DNA from: Halococcoides cellulosivorans | Lineage (GTDB): Archaea; Halobacteriota; Halobacteria; Halobacteriales; Haloarculaceae | Reading direction: 5' to 3' | Length of the DNA: 64,000 bases | NCBI RefSeq assembly: GCF_003058365.1 | Contig: NZ_CP028858.1 | Location: forward strand, 2,654,836 to 2,718,835 | Part shown: one piece after another, positions 33,505-43,871 of the stretch | Position numbering within the stretch: the first letter of the stretch is position 1 | Layout of the letters: every line of letters begins with the position of its first letter | Program-made: the position numbers and the translations under genes | Notes under the pieces: generated by a model | What the model was told of the DNA's origin: nothing | What the model saw: only the letters and a program-made list of their open reading frames with translations | Database searches by the model: none

Positions 33505-34245
33505 ATGTTCGATTGGAACGGGCAGATCCGCGGCTGGCCCGTCGCGGGCGACCTGCTGCTCGTGATCGGGGTCCTTCTGGTCGTCAATGCGGCTGGCGGA
33601 TTCGTCCTCGACGTCGGGTCACCCGCCTATCGCTACGACACGGTGCAGGTGACGGACGGAGATCAGTTTCTGGAGACGATCCCCAACGAGGCGACCACGG
33701 TTGACTGTTTGCACGTGGCGGACCGACTGTGTGTCCTGGAGTCCTGGGTCGTCCGATCGGGGGCTGGCACCGTCACCGACGGGACGCGTTTCGTCCAGAG
33801 CGACCGGGGAACCGTTGCCGACACGGCCGGTTCGATCGCAGTGCTCGACGGGAGGCTGTATCAGCGGTCGCTGGAAATGATGCCACGCGACGACGGACCC
33901 GCCCGAGCGGCGCTCACCTACCGCCCGATCGACGAACGGGCGGCACTCGACGAACTCGCCGTCCCGCAGGACGCCCCGTGGCTGTCGCCAGCGGCGCGTC
34001 GGATCGTCACGAACGGCCCGATCACCCGGTCGTCGCCACTCGATCTCTCCGAGACGGTCGTCGAGACCGACGACGGCTACGCTGTGATCTACGGGTACCA
34101 GACGGACGATAGCGATCCGCTCGTCGGTGGGGCCGTGCGGGCCGTTCAGGCCATCCTCGGCGCCGTCGCGATCGGACGCGGACGAACGAGGGACTCGGTG
34201 ATCGACCCCATCATCGAAGCGAGGAGTCTACGAACGGTGGGGTAG
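33505..34245 (+). CDS. Membrane-anchored protein of unknown function
   Basis: A 246-aa protein with one hydrophobic helix near 15-35 and a soluble domain facing outside by charge rule. No family motif is visible. It follows the DUF998 gene by 27 bp and might be expressed with it. It converges with the cyclase gene. Confidence 0.6.
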   Translation: MFDWNGQIRGWPVAGDLLLVIGVLLVVNAAGGFVLDVGSPAYRYDTVQVTDGDQFLETIPNEATTVDCLHVADRLCVLESWVVRSGAGTVTDGTRFVQSDRGTVADTAGSIAVLDGRLYQRSLEMMPRDDGPARAALTYRPIDERAALDELAVPQDAPWLSPAARRIVTNGPITRSSPLDLSETVVETDDGYAVIYGYQTDDSDPLVGGAVRAVQAILGAVAIGRGRTRDSVIDPIIEARSLRTVG

Positions 34246-34306
34246 GACCTGTTCCGGAGAGCGAACGGACCGGGAGCGGCTAATCCGATCGCTCGACCGG
34301 CCGCGC

Positions 34307-34999
34307 TCACCGTTCGACACCCACCGCCCGCACGGGCGACCCGCCGCCGTCGAGTCGGAGCGGCAGCGCCCGCAATTCGAAGGTCGTGCCGACGGCCCCG
34401 AGATTCCGCAGATTCTCGACGATCGGTTCGCCCGCCCCCAGAATCGCGCGATGGGCCGGCCAGTTGGCGTCGCCGTCCGCGGTCGTCTCGCTCGACGCGT
34501 CCGCCACACTCGCAGTGTCCGCGGGTGCACCGTCCACGGGGGGCGTCGGGTCCGGACCCGCGGTGTCGAGTGCGACCGCGAGTCCCGCATCGGCGATCCG
34601 CTCGGCCGCGGCGGGCACGAGGTGGGGATGGTCGCGATAGGCGGGCGTCCCCCAGTGGGTGTCCCACCCGGTCCAGACGGCGAGGCAGTCGACTGCGTCG
34701 TCGAGAGCGTCGAGATCGGGCAACCGATCGGCAGTGATGGCCGCGCGCGGGCCCAGATCACGACAGTCGACCCGCCGACAGACCCGGACGAACGCGCTCA
34801 CGTCGAACTCGTCCAGCGTCCGCCCGTCGGGGAGGATGTGCGCTGGTGCGTCGATGTGCGTGCCCGCGTGCGTGCCACAGGACAGTCGGGCGAGGCGATA
34901 CCCGTCGGTGGCGTGCGTGGCGACCGCGTCGGTCGACACCGGCGGATCGCCCGGATACGTCGGCATGCCGTCGACGACGGGATGTGAGAGGTCGTGCAC
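34307..34999 (-). CDS. Cyclase/kynurenine formamidase-like metal hydrolase
   Basis: I take GTG at 34999, giving 230 aa that begin VHDLSHPVVDGMPTYPG, the usual family start; a longer frame to 35242 adds non-homologous residues. The metal-binding motif HAGTHIDAPAH (about 48-58) is present. Members hydrolyse N-formylkynurenine or related cyclic amides. A 45-residue Pro/Thr/Asp-rich insertion follows ALDTAGPDP and is unusual. Confidence 0.8.
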   Translation of the reverse strand: MHDLSHPVVDGMPTYPGDPPVSTDAVATHATDGYRLARLSCGTHAGTHIDAPAHILPDGRTLDEFDVSAFVRVCRRVDCRDLGPRAAITADRLPDLDALDDAVDCLAVWTGWDTHWGTPAYRDHPHLVPAAAERIADAGLAVALDTAGPDPTPPVDGAPADTASVADASSETTADGDANWPAHRAILGAGEPIVENLRNLGAVGTTFELRALPLRLDGGGSPVRAVGVER

Positions 35000-35353
35000 G
35001 ATCGATCGTCGGCCCGACGCGACGAAAAGCCGGCGAGCCACCGTCGTCGCGACATCGAACCGGAACGGATGGCCGCCGGACTGGCCCAGACACCCCGACC
35101 GGAGTGAAAGTGTGATCCGGTCGCGTACGACGCGAGTACGGTGGTATCGGGGCCTGCGCACCTGAAACAGAGGGGTTCGCGGCGACCGGGTGATCGCAGC
35201 GATCGCGACGCCAGTCGACACCGTGTGCTCCCATCGCACCACGAGTCACCGCCGTGGGGTGTGTCGGCGCGCCGTCCGTGATATTGGTGGACGTCACCAC
35301 ACCACAGAAGGGCCCAAACCATCAAGTCGCCCACGGGTATAGACCCGCCTGCT
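35000..35353. other. Divergent intergenic region cyclase/SDR
   Basis: Nothing that I would call a gene. The minus-strand frame is open to 35242 because of high G+C and continues the cyclase frame without homology. Promoters for both flanking genes should lie here; the TATA-like TATAGAC at about 35338-35344 is too close to the SDR start to be its TATA box. Confidence 0.4.
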
Positions 35354-36118
35354 ATGGTAGACTACGACTTCGAGAACGACGTCGTCGCGATCACCGGTGC
35401 AGCGTCGGGTATCGGTGCCGAGACCGCCCGAGAGTTCGGAGCGGCGGGAGCCAGCGTGGTCGTCGCGGACGTCGACGACGACGGTGGCGAGAGCGTCGTC
35501 GACGAGATCGAGAGCGCGGGCGGCGAGGCCGTCTACGTGAACACGGACGTGACCGAGATGGGCGACGTCGAGGCGATGGTCGAGACCGCCGTCTCCGAGT
35601 TCGGTGGCCTCGATTATGCCGTCAACAACGCGGGCATCGGCGGGCCCGCCGAGGCCGCCGGCGGGATCGACGAGTCGGACTGGGAGCAGACCGTCGACAT
35701 CAACCTCAACGGCGTCTGGCGCGCGATGGCCGCCGAACTCGACGCGATGGGCGAGAGCGGCGGTGCGATCGTCAACATGGCGTCGATCATGGGCCAGATC
35801 GGCATGGAGAACACCGCGGCCTACGTCGCCGCCAAACACGGTGTCCTCGGGCTCACCAAGACCGCCGCCTGGGAGTACGCCGACGACGACATCCGCGTGA
35901 ACGCGGTCTGTCCGGGCTTCGTCGAGACCCAGATGCTCGCCGACGCGGGCATCACGACCAACGAGGGCGTCCGCCAGCACATCGAGGGCAAACACTCCCA
36001 GGACCGCCTGGCTCAACCCGAAGAGATCGCCGCCGCCGTGCTCTGGCTCTGTTCGGACGACGCTTCCTTTACCAACGGCGAGGGCCTGACCGTCGATAGC
36101 GGCTACACCGCGGTGTAG
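35354..36118 (+). CDS. Short-chain dehydrogenase/reductase
   Basis: A 254-aa classical SDR: TGAASGIG (14-21) for the dinucleotide, VVVADVDDD pointing to NAD(H) preference by its Asp, NNAGIG (about 90-95), active site Ser in NMASIMG and Tyr157/Lys161 in YVAAK. Substrate cannot be deduced. It stands alone between the cyclase and hemL. Confidence 0.9.
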   Translation: MVDYDFENDVVAITGAASGIGAETAREFGAAGASVVVADVDDDGGESVVDEIESAGGEAVYVNTDVTEMGDVEAMVETAVSEFGGLDYAVNNAGIGGPAEAAGGIDESDWEQTVDINLNGVWRAMAAELDAMGESGGAIVNMASIMGQIGMENTAAYVAAKHGVLGLTKTAAWEYADDDIRVNAVCPGFVETQMLADAGITTNEGVRQHIEGKHSQDRLAQPEEIAAAVLWLCSDDASFTNGEGLTVDSGYTAV

Positions 36119-36211
36119 ACGCCGAGTCGGTTCGGTTCGATTCGAATCAGGTGCGCCGATAGTGTGCGCCGACTCCCGAGTGTTCTTCCCGTCGCCAGTC
36201 CAACCCCGGCC

Positions 36212-37543
36212 ATGGACGAGAACTCACGCGCCCTCTACGACCGCGCGCTCTCGGTCGCGCCGGGCGGAGTGAACTCCTCGGTACGAGCCATCCACCCGTA
36301 TCCCTTCTTCGTCGAACGGGGCGACGGGGCCCACGTCATCGACGCCGACGGGAACCGGTATCTCGACTGCGTGATGGGCTATGGCCCGCTCCTCCTGGGT
36401 CACGACCTGCCCGAGCGCGTCCAGTCGGCGATCCAGCGGGAGGCCGCCGCGGGACCGATGTACGGTGCGCCGACCGAACGCGAAGTCGAACTCGCGGAGT
36501 TCGTCACGCGCCACGTCCCGAGCGTCGAGATGCTGCGATTCGTGAATTCGGGGACCGAGGCGACGGTCTCGGCGGTCCGACTCGCGCGGGCCGCGACCGG
36601 CCGCGAGAAGATCGTCGTCATGCAGGGCGGCTATCACGGCGCACAGGAGTCGACGCTCGTCGCGGGCGAGGGTCACCACACCACCCCGTCGAGTCCAGGG
36701 ATTCCAGAGAGCTTCGCCGAGCACACGATCACCGTCCCCTTCAACGACGCCGAGTACGCCCGTGGCGTCTTCGAGAATCACGGGTCGGAGATCGCCGCCG
36801 TCCTGACCGAACCGATGCTCGGGAACACCGGCATCGTCCACCCCGTCGACGGGTATCACGAGACACTGCGAGAGCTCTGCGATACGTACGGATCGCTCCT
36901 GATCTTCGACGAAGTGATCACGGGCTTTCGGGTCGGAGGCCTGCAATGCGCCCAGGGCGCCCTCGGCGTCGACCCCGACCTGACGACGTTCGGCAAGATC
37001 GTCGGTGGCGGGTTCCCGGTCGGCGCGATCGGCGGCCGAACCGAGTTGATCGAGCAGTTCACGCCGTCGGGCGAGGTCTTCCAGTCCGGAACCTTCTCGG
37101 GGCACCCGGTCACGATGGCCGCCGGGCTCGAAACGTTGCGCTACGTGGCCGACGAAGACGTCTACGAGCAAGTGAACGCCCTCGGCCAGGAGGTGCGCGA
37201 GGGCCTGACCGACGTCGTCGCGGATCGCGCCCCCGAGTACACCGTCGTCGGACGGGACTCGATGTTCAAGCTGATCTTCACGCGCGACGGCGCGACCGAC
37301 GAGCGCCACTGCACCGCGGGCTGTCGCCAGGACGAGGACTGTTCGCGCTTCGAACACTGCCCGAAAGACGGGGCGGACGTCGGGCGAGCGGACACCGAGC
37401 GCTGGGAGCGACTGTTCTGGCCGGCGATGAAAGCACAGGGCGTGTTCTTGACCCCCAATCAGTTCGAATCGCAGTTCCTCTCGGCGGCCCACACCGAGGC
37501 AGATGTCGAGACGCTGCTCGACGCGTATCGAGAGGCGCTGTAG
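36212..37543 (+). CDS. hemL: Glutamate-1-semialdehyde 2,1-aminomutase
   Basis: A 443-aa PLP-dependent class III aminotransferase starting [19 protein letters not shown]. It has the hallmark [26 protein letters not shown] and the PLP lysine in TFGKIVGGG (about 261). It converts glutamate-1-semialdehyde into 5-aminolevulinate, the tetrapyrrole precursor. A Cys-rich stretch (HCTAGC..DEDC..FEHC, about 370-388) is inserted, which may bind a metal; it is seen in other haloarchaeal copies as far as I recall. Confidence 0.9.
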   Translation: MDENSRALYDRALSVAPGGVNSSVRAIHPYPFFVERGDGAHVIDADGNRYLDCVMGYGPLLLGHDLPERVQSAIQREAAAGPMYGAPTEREVELAEFVTRHVPSVEMLRFVNSGTEATVSAVRLARAATGREKIVVMQGGYHGAQESTLVAGEGHHTTPSSPGIPESFAEHTITVPFNDAEYARGVFENHGSEIAAVLTEPMLGNTGIVHPVDGYHETLRELCDTYGSLLIFDEVITGFRVGGLQCAQGALGVDPDLTTFGKIVGGGFPVGAIGGRTELIEQFTPSGEVFQSGTFSGHPVTMAAGLETLRYVADEDVYEQVNALGQEVREGLTDVVADRAPEYTVVGRDSMFKLIFTRDGATDERHCTAGCRQDEDCSRFEHCPKDGADVGRADTERWERLFWPAMKAQGVFLTPNQFESQFLSAAHTEADVETLLDAYREAL

Positions 37544-37550
37544 GCTGCGA

Positions 37551-37883
37551 TCACGGCGTCGAGACCGGCTCGTCGGCCTCGTGATCGGTCGCCGCCTCCG
37601 TCTCCGCCGGGCGATCCACCGGCGCGTCCGACGCCGTGCTCGTCGCGGGTGACGTCGTAAAGACGTACCGGTCGACACGACCGGAGGCGATCGCCGTCGC
37701 GAGCGCGAACACCGCCAGTCCGACGACGAACAGCGTGCCCCCGACGAGAAGCTGTGGTGTCGCCAGGACCGTACTCACGCCGGCGACGATGCTGAGAAAC
37801 CCCGTCGCCATCGTGATCGCGAACAGCACCGACCGGCGCTCGTCGCCGTCGTCGAACCACTGTATCGTGGTATTCGTTTCCAT
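37551..37883 (-). CDS. Small membrane protein of unknown function
   Basis: A 110-aa protein with two hydrophobic helices (about 21-42 and 45-66) and an acidic, Thr/Pro/Ala-rich C-terminal tail. It faces hemL and ends 8 bp from its stop. Nothing specific identifies the family. Confidence 0.6.
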   Translation of the reverse strand: METNTTIQWFDDGDERRSVLFAITMATGFLSIVAGVSTVLATPQLLVGGTLFVVGLAVFALATAIASGRVDRYVFTTSPATSTASDAPVDRPAETEAATDHEADEPVSTP

Positions 37884-37960
37884 GGCATGCGATAGGGCGA
37901 ATATCTACTTATAAGTCACGGTAAAATTCGGTCCGTCAGTGCGTGAATCGACGACACGCG

Positions 37961-40900
37961 TCAGACGTCGCGGAACAGCGCCATCACGTCGCCGAAGTCG
38001 ATCCGGCCGTTCCGGTTGAAGTCGTATGCGATCGGATGGTCGGTCACGACCGGGTCGTCGATGTGCTGGAACAGTACGACGACGTCGGGGAACGCGACCG
38101 TCCCGGAGCCGTCAAGATCCTCGCGCTTCCAGTCGTCGTCGATGTCCTGGGGCGTCGTGCCGTCGATGGGGTCGACGTCGATGTCGATACTCTGGACGGT
38201 CGCCGGGTCACGGATCGGCTGGTACGCACCGCCCTGCAGGCCCTGGATCTCCTCGGCGTGGGGGGCCACCGCGGTGGTCCCGCCCTCGTGAGTCCGAAGC
38301 GTGAAGCGGGCCAGCGTGATCGGGCCCGACCCGGGCGAGATGTCGTCACCGGGGGCGGCGGCCTTGACCTCGACGCGCATGCCCGCCTCGGTGTGGTTAG
38401 TCTCGGTCAGCGCGAACGCATCGGTGACAGACACGTTCTCGACGGTGGCGACACTCGCGTTGCCCGTCCGAACCTCGAACAGCGCCCCCGAGAGCCCGTG
38501 GGGCACGTCGGTCACCACGATTCGGCCCGTGACGGTTGCTTCGTCGGGGACCTTCTCGGCGTCGAGACGAACCGACAGCGTCGGGCGGTCGATCTGTGGC
38601 CCGTCGACGCCGCGCAGCACCGGTCGACCGGCCGTCGTTTGCCAGGTCTCCTCGAAATCAAACGCGAGCGTCGTGGTGGCGTTCTGGCCGCTCAGCGCCG
38701 CCGTGTCGACGGGCGTCGCGGCGTCGACTGGCGCAGAGACGACACCGCGGTCGACGTAGACGTCTTCCAGGAGGTCAGCCCGGGTGGCGTCGTGGTCGAT
38801 CGCCGCGACGACCGCGTGGTCGTCGGCACCGGGCAGCGGCGTCGCGACCACGGACCGGACGACGGTCCCGCCGTCGTAGAGGTTCGCCACCAGGCCAGCG
38901 ACGTCCTCCTCGCCCGTGACACGACCGGTCGCGTAGCTGTCGACGATCGGCGCGCGGGCGTAGCCCACCAGGCCACCGACCGTCTGGCGACCCGACACTG
39001 GCCCGATCGCGTAGGATCGCTCGACGGGCGTCGCCGTGGTCCCGACCAGCCCACCGACGGGGCCACTGGCGGCCTCGACCTGGCCCGCGGCGCCGGAGTT
39101 GTAGATGCCCGCTGGCCGGTAGAACCGGGGCGACCGGGCCTGCTCGTCGGGGAACCGATCGGCCTGACCGACCAGGCCGCCGGTGGCCTGGCCACCCTGG
39201 ACGGTCACGTCGGCGAACGAATCGGCGATCCGACCGCGACTCTTCCCGGCGATCCCGCCCACAGTCGCGTGATAGTCGGCGCCCTCGAGGGTCCCGGTGG
39301 CCTCGACGTTCGTGAGCACGCCCTGATTCTCGCCGACGATCGCGCCGAGGTTGCTCTCGGCAGTCCCCGTGACGTCGGCTCGGGTGTCAGTGATCCGCCC
39401 CTCGTTGACGGCAGCGACGCCGCCAGCCGTCAGGTGGGCCGTCACGGTCCCGGAAACAGTCACGTCGTGAATCTGTCCCTCGTGGGCCCCAACGAGCAGG
39501 CCGGCACCGGCGACCGACCCCAGCCACGCTCCCGACCGCTCGTCGACGGTCGCGTTCGCGAGCGTGAGGTTCCGGATGGTCCCGTCGGGGTCGGTCGCAG
39601 CGAAGAGGCCGTCGACCGCGACGGTCGCGTTATCGATCGTGTGATTGTTGCCGTCGAAGGTTCCCCGGAAGCCGACGGATTCGGGGTCGTCGTAGCGCTC
39701 GTCGTGGAGATCGACCGCACGCTGCTCGTACAGCGGCAGGTCCGAGGGGCCCGCCCAGTCGGCAGTCTCACTCGCGTCGATGTCGGCCGTGAGCGCGTAG
39801 TGGGCGGTGGGATCGCGCTCGACGGCGAGCAGGTCACGCGCCGAGTCGATCCGGTATGGGTCCGTCGCGGTCCCCGACCCCTCCAGATCGCCGAGCGCCT
39901 TCATGACGGTCACCGACCGGCGGGCGGTCGCCGTCGTGCCCTCGGGGCCGGTCGCGGTGACGCGGACGGTGTAGTTCCCGACCGCGGGGAACGCGTACGC
40001 CAGGCTGGCGTTCGACCGGTCGATCGTCTCCTCGACCGGCGTCCCGTCGATGGTCTGGCCGGAGACAGTCCACTCGGTCGCGGTGATCGAGCCGACCAGT
40101 GGCTCGGCGCGCACGCGGACCGGGTCGTCGGTCATCGTTCGGTTCCCGACGGTCCGAAGCTGGATCGATTCGAGTGACTCGGGGTCGCCGGACTCCCAGT
40201 CGAGGACCGGGAACGATGCGGTCGTCCGGTAGCCATCGCCCAGATCGAGGCTCGCAGCCGCCTCACCCGTCAGTGCGTCGCGTGCGACGGCCGTTCCGAT
40301 CCCACCGGGTGCGCCGTCACGGTCGAGATAGTAGCCCGAAATCGGCGTGTCGTCGTTGCGCTGGCCGATCAGCGATCCGGTCGCACGCTCGCCGGAGACC
40401 TCACCGAGCGCGTAAGTGTGATCGACCGGGCCGAGCGATCGCGCCCCGATGGCGACCGGCAGGTCCGATGCAGCGTCGGTCCCGGCGGACTCGACGACAC
40501 CGACGAGGCCCCCGACACCGGCCTGCCCGCGGACCGACCCGGTCGCGTACGCGGCCTCGATCGACCCGTCGAGCCGTCCGACCAGGCCGCCGACCGCGCC
40601 GACGCCTTCGACGCTTCCGGTCGCGGCGCTGGCGTACACCACGTCGTCGGCCTCCCCGACGAGTCCACCCGCGCTGGCCCGCTGGCCGGAGGCTCGCACC
40701 GGCCCGGTCGCCGCCGAGCGGACGATCGGGCCCTGACTCCAGCCCACGAGGCCGCCGACCTGGCTGGTCCCGGTCACCGATCCGTTCGCAGTCGCGTCGA
40801 CGACCCCGCCCTCGGAGAGACGCCCGACGAGGCCGCCGACCTCGCGATCGCCGGTGACGGCGACGCTCGCGGAGGCGTTCCGAACCACGGTGTCACGAGC

Positions 40901-41743
40901 GGTCCCGACCAGCCCGCCGGCGGTCTCGCTCGCGGCGACGCGCCCGGTCGCGTGGGCCTCGGTAATCGAGGCGTTGTCGGCGTCTCTGACCAGTCCACCG
41001 CCGCTCTGAACCCCCTCGATCGTGACGTCGGCCGTCGCGCTATCTATCGTCCCGTCACGATGGGTCGCCACCAGACCGCCAGCGTTCGGCCTGTCGTGGT
41101 CGTCGAGACCGTCGGCCGGGCCAGCGAGCGAGATCTCACCGGTCGCCCGCACGTCCCGGAGCGTCCCCCGGTTTCGCCCGACGAGGCCGCCCGCGTGGCG
41201 GGGCGGCGCCGTCGTCGACAGCGCGAGGTCGACGCTGGTCGTACTCCCGACGATCGACCCGTCGGACCCGGCCACGAGGCCACCCGCCGTCGTGGCAGTG
41301 GTCACGTGCAACCGACCCGAGACGGTCACGCCCGCGATCGTGCCGTCGTTGTATTCGGCGAGCGTGCCCACACCGGTGGTGTCGACGCCCTCCAGCGAGA
41401 GATTCCGGACGGTCCCGTTCGCGCCGATCGTCCCCAGGAGCGCCGGATCGCTCGCAGCCGTCGAGAGGTTCGCGATCGCGTGGCCCTGGCCGTCGAGCGT
41501 GCCCTCGAAGGCCGGTGGATCGGTCCCGATCGGGTCGGTCTCGGCCCCGTCGAGGGTGAGATTTGCGGTCAGGACGTAGTGAGCGTCGGGATCGTCGGTG
41601 ATCGCCGCCAGATCACCTGCCGTCTCGATCCGGTAGGGATCGTCGGCGGTGCCCGCGCCATCCAGCGGTCGGTCAGCACTCGCCGGCGCGGCCAGGCCGG
41701 CCAGGACGACCACGAGGACGACGAAGACCGCCCGTCGTGTCAT
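37961..41743 (-). CDS. Secreted GLUG-repeat protein with cohesin-like and dockerin-like modules
   Basis: A 1260-aa exported protein with a Sec signal ending PASADRPLDG. Two blocks of GLUG-type beta-helix repeats follow (about 40-500 and 600-1080), each marked by patterns such as VGGLVG and YATGSV. After them about 1090-1200 read as a cohesin-like beta sandwich (LSVRLDAEKV to ITLARFTL), and the last 55 residues are a dockerin-like pair of calcium loops (DLDGSGTVAF and DFNRNGRIDF). It probably forms a long surface or matrix-binding rod that can be joined to other dockerin proteins, such as the xylanase at 54584. A Ser/Thr-rich interrepeat domain near 500-560 resembles a PKD fold. Confidence 0.8.
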   Translation of the reverse strand: MTRRAVFVVLVVVLAGLAAPASADRPLDGAGTADDPYRIETAGDLAAITDDPDAHYVLTANLTLDGAETDPIGTDPPAFEGTLDGQGHAIANLSTAASDPALLGTIGANGTVRNLSLEGVDTTGVGTLAEYNDGTIAGVTVSGRLHVTTATTAGGLVAGSDGSIVGSTTSVDLALSTTAPPRHAGGLVGRNRGTLRDVRATGEISLAGPADGLDDHDRPNAGGLVATHRDGTIDSATADVTIEGVQSGGGLVRDADNASITEAHATGRVAASETAGGLVGTARDTVVRNASASVAVTGDREVGGLVGRLSEGGVVDATANGSVTGTSQVGGLVGWSQGPIVRSAATGPVRASGQRASAGGLVGEADDVVYASAATGSVEGVGAVGGLVGRLDGSIEAAYATGSVRGQAGVGGLVGVVESAGTDAASDLPVAIGARSLGPVDHTYALGEVSGERATGSLIGQRNDDTPISGYYLDRDGAPGGIGTAVARDALTGEAAASLDLGDGYRTTASFPVLDWESGDPESLESIQLRTVGNRTMTDDPVRVRAEPLVGSITATEWTVSGQTIDGTPVEETIDRSNASLAYAFPAVGNYTVRVTATGPEGTTATARRSVTVMKALGDLEGSGTATDPYRIDSARDLLAVERDPTAHYALTADIDASETADWAGPSDLPLYEQRAVDLHDERYDDPESVGFRGTFDGNNHTIDNATVAVDGLFAATDPDGTIRNLTLANATVDERSGAWLGSVAGAGLLVGAHEGQIHDVTVSGTVTAHLTAGGVAAVNEGRITDTRADVTGTAESNLGAIVGENQGVLTNVEATGTLEGADYHATVGGIAGKSRGRIADSFADVTVQGGQATGGLVGQADRFPDEQARSPRFYRPAGIYNSGAAGQVEAASGPVGGLVGTTATPVERSYAIGPVSGRQTVGGLVGYARAPIVDSYATGRVTGEEDVAGLVANLYDGGTVVRSVVATPLPGADDHAVVAAIDHDATRADLLEDVYVDRGVVSAPVDAATPVDTAALSGQNATTTLAFDFEETWQTTAGRPVLRGVDGPQIDRPTLSVRLDAEKVPDEATVTGRIVVTDVPHGLSGALFEVRTGNASVATVENVSVTDAFALTETNHTEAGMRVEVKAAAPGDDISPGSGPITLARFTLRTHEGGTTAVAPHAEEIQGLQGGAYQPIRDPATVQSIDIDVDPIDGTTPQDIDDDWKREDLDGSGTVAFPDVVVLFQHIDDPVVTDHPIAYDFNRNGRIDFGDVMALFRDV

Positions 41744-41857
41744 CGTCGCCCTCCGCTCTGCGTGTCGTACTGCTCCTCGGGATCGACAGTGTCGCGTCGC
41801 TGCATGAGTTTCGAGAGGTGAAGGGGCTGAAAAAAGATTTTTCCAACAGCGTTCAGG

Positions 41858-42652
41858 TCAGTCCAGACTCTCTCTAGAGTTCCCCGATCGGTGAGTTGTC
41901 GACCGATCACGACCGGCCTCCCGGGCGTCCCAGTCGATCCAGTCGCGTTCCCACCCGGGCGGTCGCCGTCGGGCGGCGAACTCCCGATTTTCGCGATGCG
42001 TGCGGTTGGCCTCGACGGTGTCCGCGCGTTCGCCGTCGACGAGCATCGGGCGGACGCGAATCGGGCCATAGCGGTCGTGAACGCGGCCCTCGGGCCCGAC
42101 GGCGACGAGCGCCGGGTCGTGGGTGCCCAGGGGCATGACGAGTCGACCGTCGGGGGCGAGCTGGTCGAGCAACGGTCGAGGCGGCCCGACGGCGGCGGCC
42201 TCCAGGAGGATGCGGTCGTAGGGGGCGTACGCCGGCAGGCCGTCGCTGCCCGATCGACAGTCGACGAGGACGTCGCGATAGCCCGCGGCGGCGAGATTCG
42301 ACCGGGCCGCACCGACGAGGCGACGGTCGATGTCGACGGCCTGGACCGCGGTGGGATCGGCCAGTTCCGCGGCGAGCGCGGCGGTATAGCCGACACCCAC
42401 GCCGACGACGAGGACGCTGTCCTCAGGCGTCACGGCCAGCGCTTCGAGCAGTCGAGCGGCGGTGCGGGGCGCGAACACGCGCGTTCCGAGGTGATCGAAC
42501 GAGCGGTCGGCGTACGCGCGGGCGTCCTCGGGGAGAAACGCCTCGCGCGGAACCGCCCGCATCGCCAGCGAAACCGCCTCACTGACGACACAGCCTTTGG
42601 CCTCGTGTTCGAGGCCGTCGACCATGTCCTCGCGCTGGGCCGCCAGGTCCAT
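41858..42652 (-). CDS. pcm: Protein-L-isoaspartate O-methyltransferase-like protein
   Basis: A 264-aa SAM methyltransferase of the PCMT class, starting MDLAAQREDMVDGLEHE. Family features: VPREAFLPEDARAYAD, the SAM loop VVGVGVGYTAAL (about 96-107) and DGLPAYAPYDRI. It repairs isoaspartate in damaged proteins or is a paralogue with another role. The C-terminal 50 residues are Arg-rich and not part of the usual fold. Confidence 0.8.
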   Translation of the reverse strand: MDLAAQREDMVDGLEHEAKGCVVSEAVSLAMRAVPREAFLPEDARAYADRSFDHLGTRVFAPRTAARLLEALAVTPEDSVLVVGVGVGYTAALAAELADPTAVQAVDIDRRLVGAARSNLAAAGYRDVLVDCRSGSDGLPAYAPYDRILLEAAAVGPPRPLLDQLAPDGRLVMPLGTHDPALVAVGPEGRVHDRYGPIRVRPMLVDGERADTVEANRTHRENREFAARRRPPGWERDWIDWDAREAGRDRSTTHRSGNSRESLD

Positions 42653-42720
42653 GGCCCTACTCAGCACCGATCGATAATCAACGCCTCGCTTGGGGAGACC
42701 CGACCACCGGCCTCACCCAC

Positions 42721-43866
42721 TCACGGCGCCGGCGCGTCCGACAGCGCCGACTGAAGCCGATCGATCGCCTGCTCGGCGGCGACGCGCTCGCGCTGGACGA
42801 GCCCCCACTGCAGGCGTCGCCGGTCGGTCGGGTCGAGTGCCACCCGGGCGACGGCGGCCTCGCGACGCCGTGAGTAGTCGTCCGAAAAGGCGAGCGCCCG
42901 CACGCGCTGGAGGGCCGCGACCGTCGCGTCGTCGGCGATCCGATCGACGACCGCGAGCAGTTCGCGCGTGCGATATCGGAGGTCGTCGGCCTCGGGTGGT
43001 GGCCACCCGACGGTCAGCGGCCCGGCGTCGAGTCGGCGGAGATAGCCCGTGTGCGGCCCGACCGCCCGTTTGAGTGCCCCCGGATCGTCGACGTAATGAT
43101 CGAGTTTCGAGTGCGAATAGTCCGCGTACTCTCGGAGTGTGCCCAGCGGTTCGGTCCCGACGGGCGTCCGATCGACGTAGCGCTGGAGGTCGGCGGGCGG
43201 CGGATCGAGGTCGACCAGGGGGTACCACCGACAGTCGTCCAGCCAGTCGAGAAACTCCCTGGCCGACGCCGTCCGGCGAAAGGTCGCGAAGTCCGCTTCG
43301 ATCCGGCGGTCGTAGTCGGTGATCGGCCGGGCGAGGCGGGCGACGTCCGCCGAGAGGTCGGCGTCGGCGTGGGCCTCCAGTGCCGCACACGCCTCGACGC
43401 GCTCGCGGAGGTCCTCGATCGCGCGCTCGATCGCGAAGCGCCGGCGACGGATGCGCTCGGCGGCGTCGCGGCGCTCGTCGAGGACGGCCACCCGGTCGGC
43501 GACGCCGGCGAGCGTCTCGCGGGCGGCCTCGAAATCCGACTCGGTCAACCGGCGCTGGTGGAGGCGCTCGTCGACGCTCTCGAAGGCCTCGCGTTCCGGG
43601 AGGTCGTCGTCCAGGTCCTCGAAGAAGGTCGCCAGCTCGTCCTGAAAGGTGAGATACGACTCGAAGTCGGCGTCGCCGACGGCGGTCTCGTCGTACTGAT
43701 CGAGCAGCGCCGTCACCTCCTGGTGGGCCGCGGCGAGTGCCTGCAGATCACCGTCGGCGGCCCGAATGCGCTCTTGGGCGGCCTCGTGGTCTGCGACCGC
43801 CCGATCGAGGCTGGCGATCAGGCCCGCGGCCCGCGCCAACTGGGGTGACCGTCCGGGATCGACCAT
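42721..43866 (-). CDS. Coiled-coil protein of unknown function (haloarchaeal)
   Basis: A 381-aa cytoplasmic protein, helical through most of its length, with heptad-like Arg/Glu/Asp/Ala patterns from 20 to 200. No catalytic motif is seen. It is co-oriented with hisI and starts 5 bp after the hisI stop, so the two may be co-transcribed. Confidence 0.65.
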   Translation of the reverse strand: MVDPGRSPQLARAAGLIASLDRAVADHEAAQERIRAADGDLQALAAAHQEVTALLDQYDETAVGDADFESYLTFQDELATFFEDLDDDLPEREAFESVDERLHQRRLTESDFEAARETLAGVADRVAVLDERRDAAERIRRRRFAIERAIEDLRERVEACAALEAHADADLSADVARLARPITDYDRRIEADFATFRRTASAREFLDWLDDCRWYPLVDLDPPPADLQRYVDRTPVGTEPLGTLREYADYSHSKLDHYVDDPGALKRAVGPHTGYLRRLDAGPLTVGWPPPEADDLRYRTRELLAVVDRIADDATVAALQRVRALAFSDDYSRRREAAVARVALDPTDRRRLQWGLVQRERVAAEQAIDRLQSALSDAPAP

Positions 43867-43871
43867 GAGTG

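Noticed and set aside
37943-40177. 744-codon plus-strand frame
   Set aside because: Shadow of the GLUG-repeat gene; its repeated look comes from the real repeats on the other strand.
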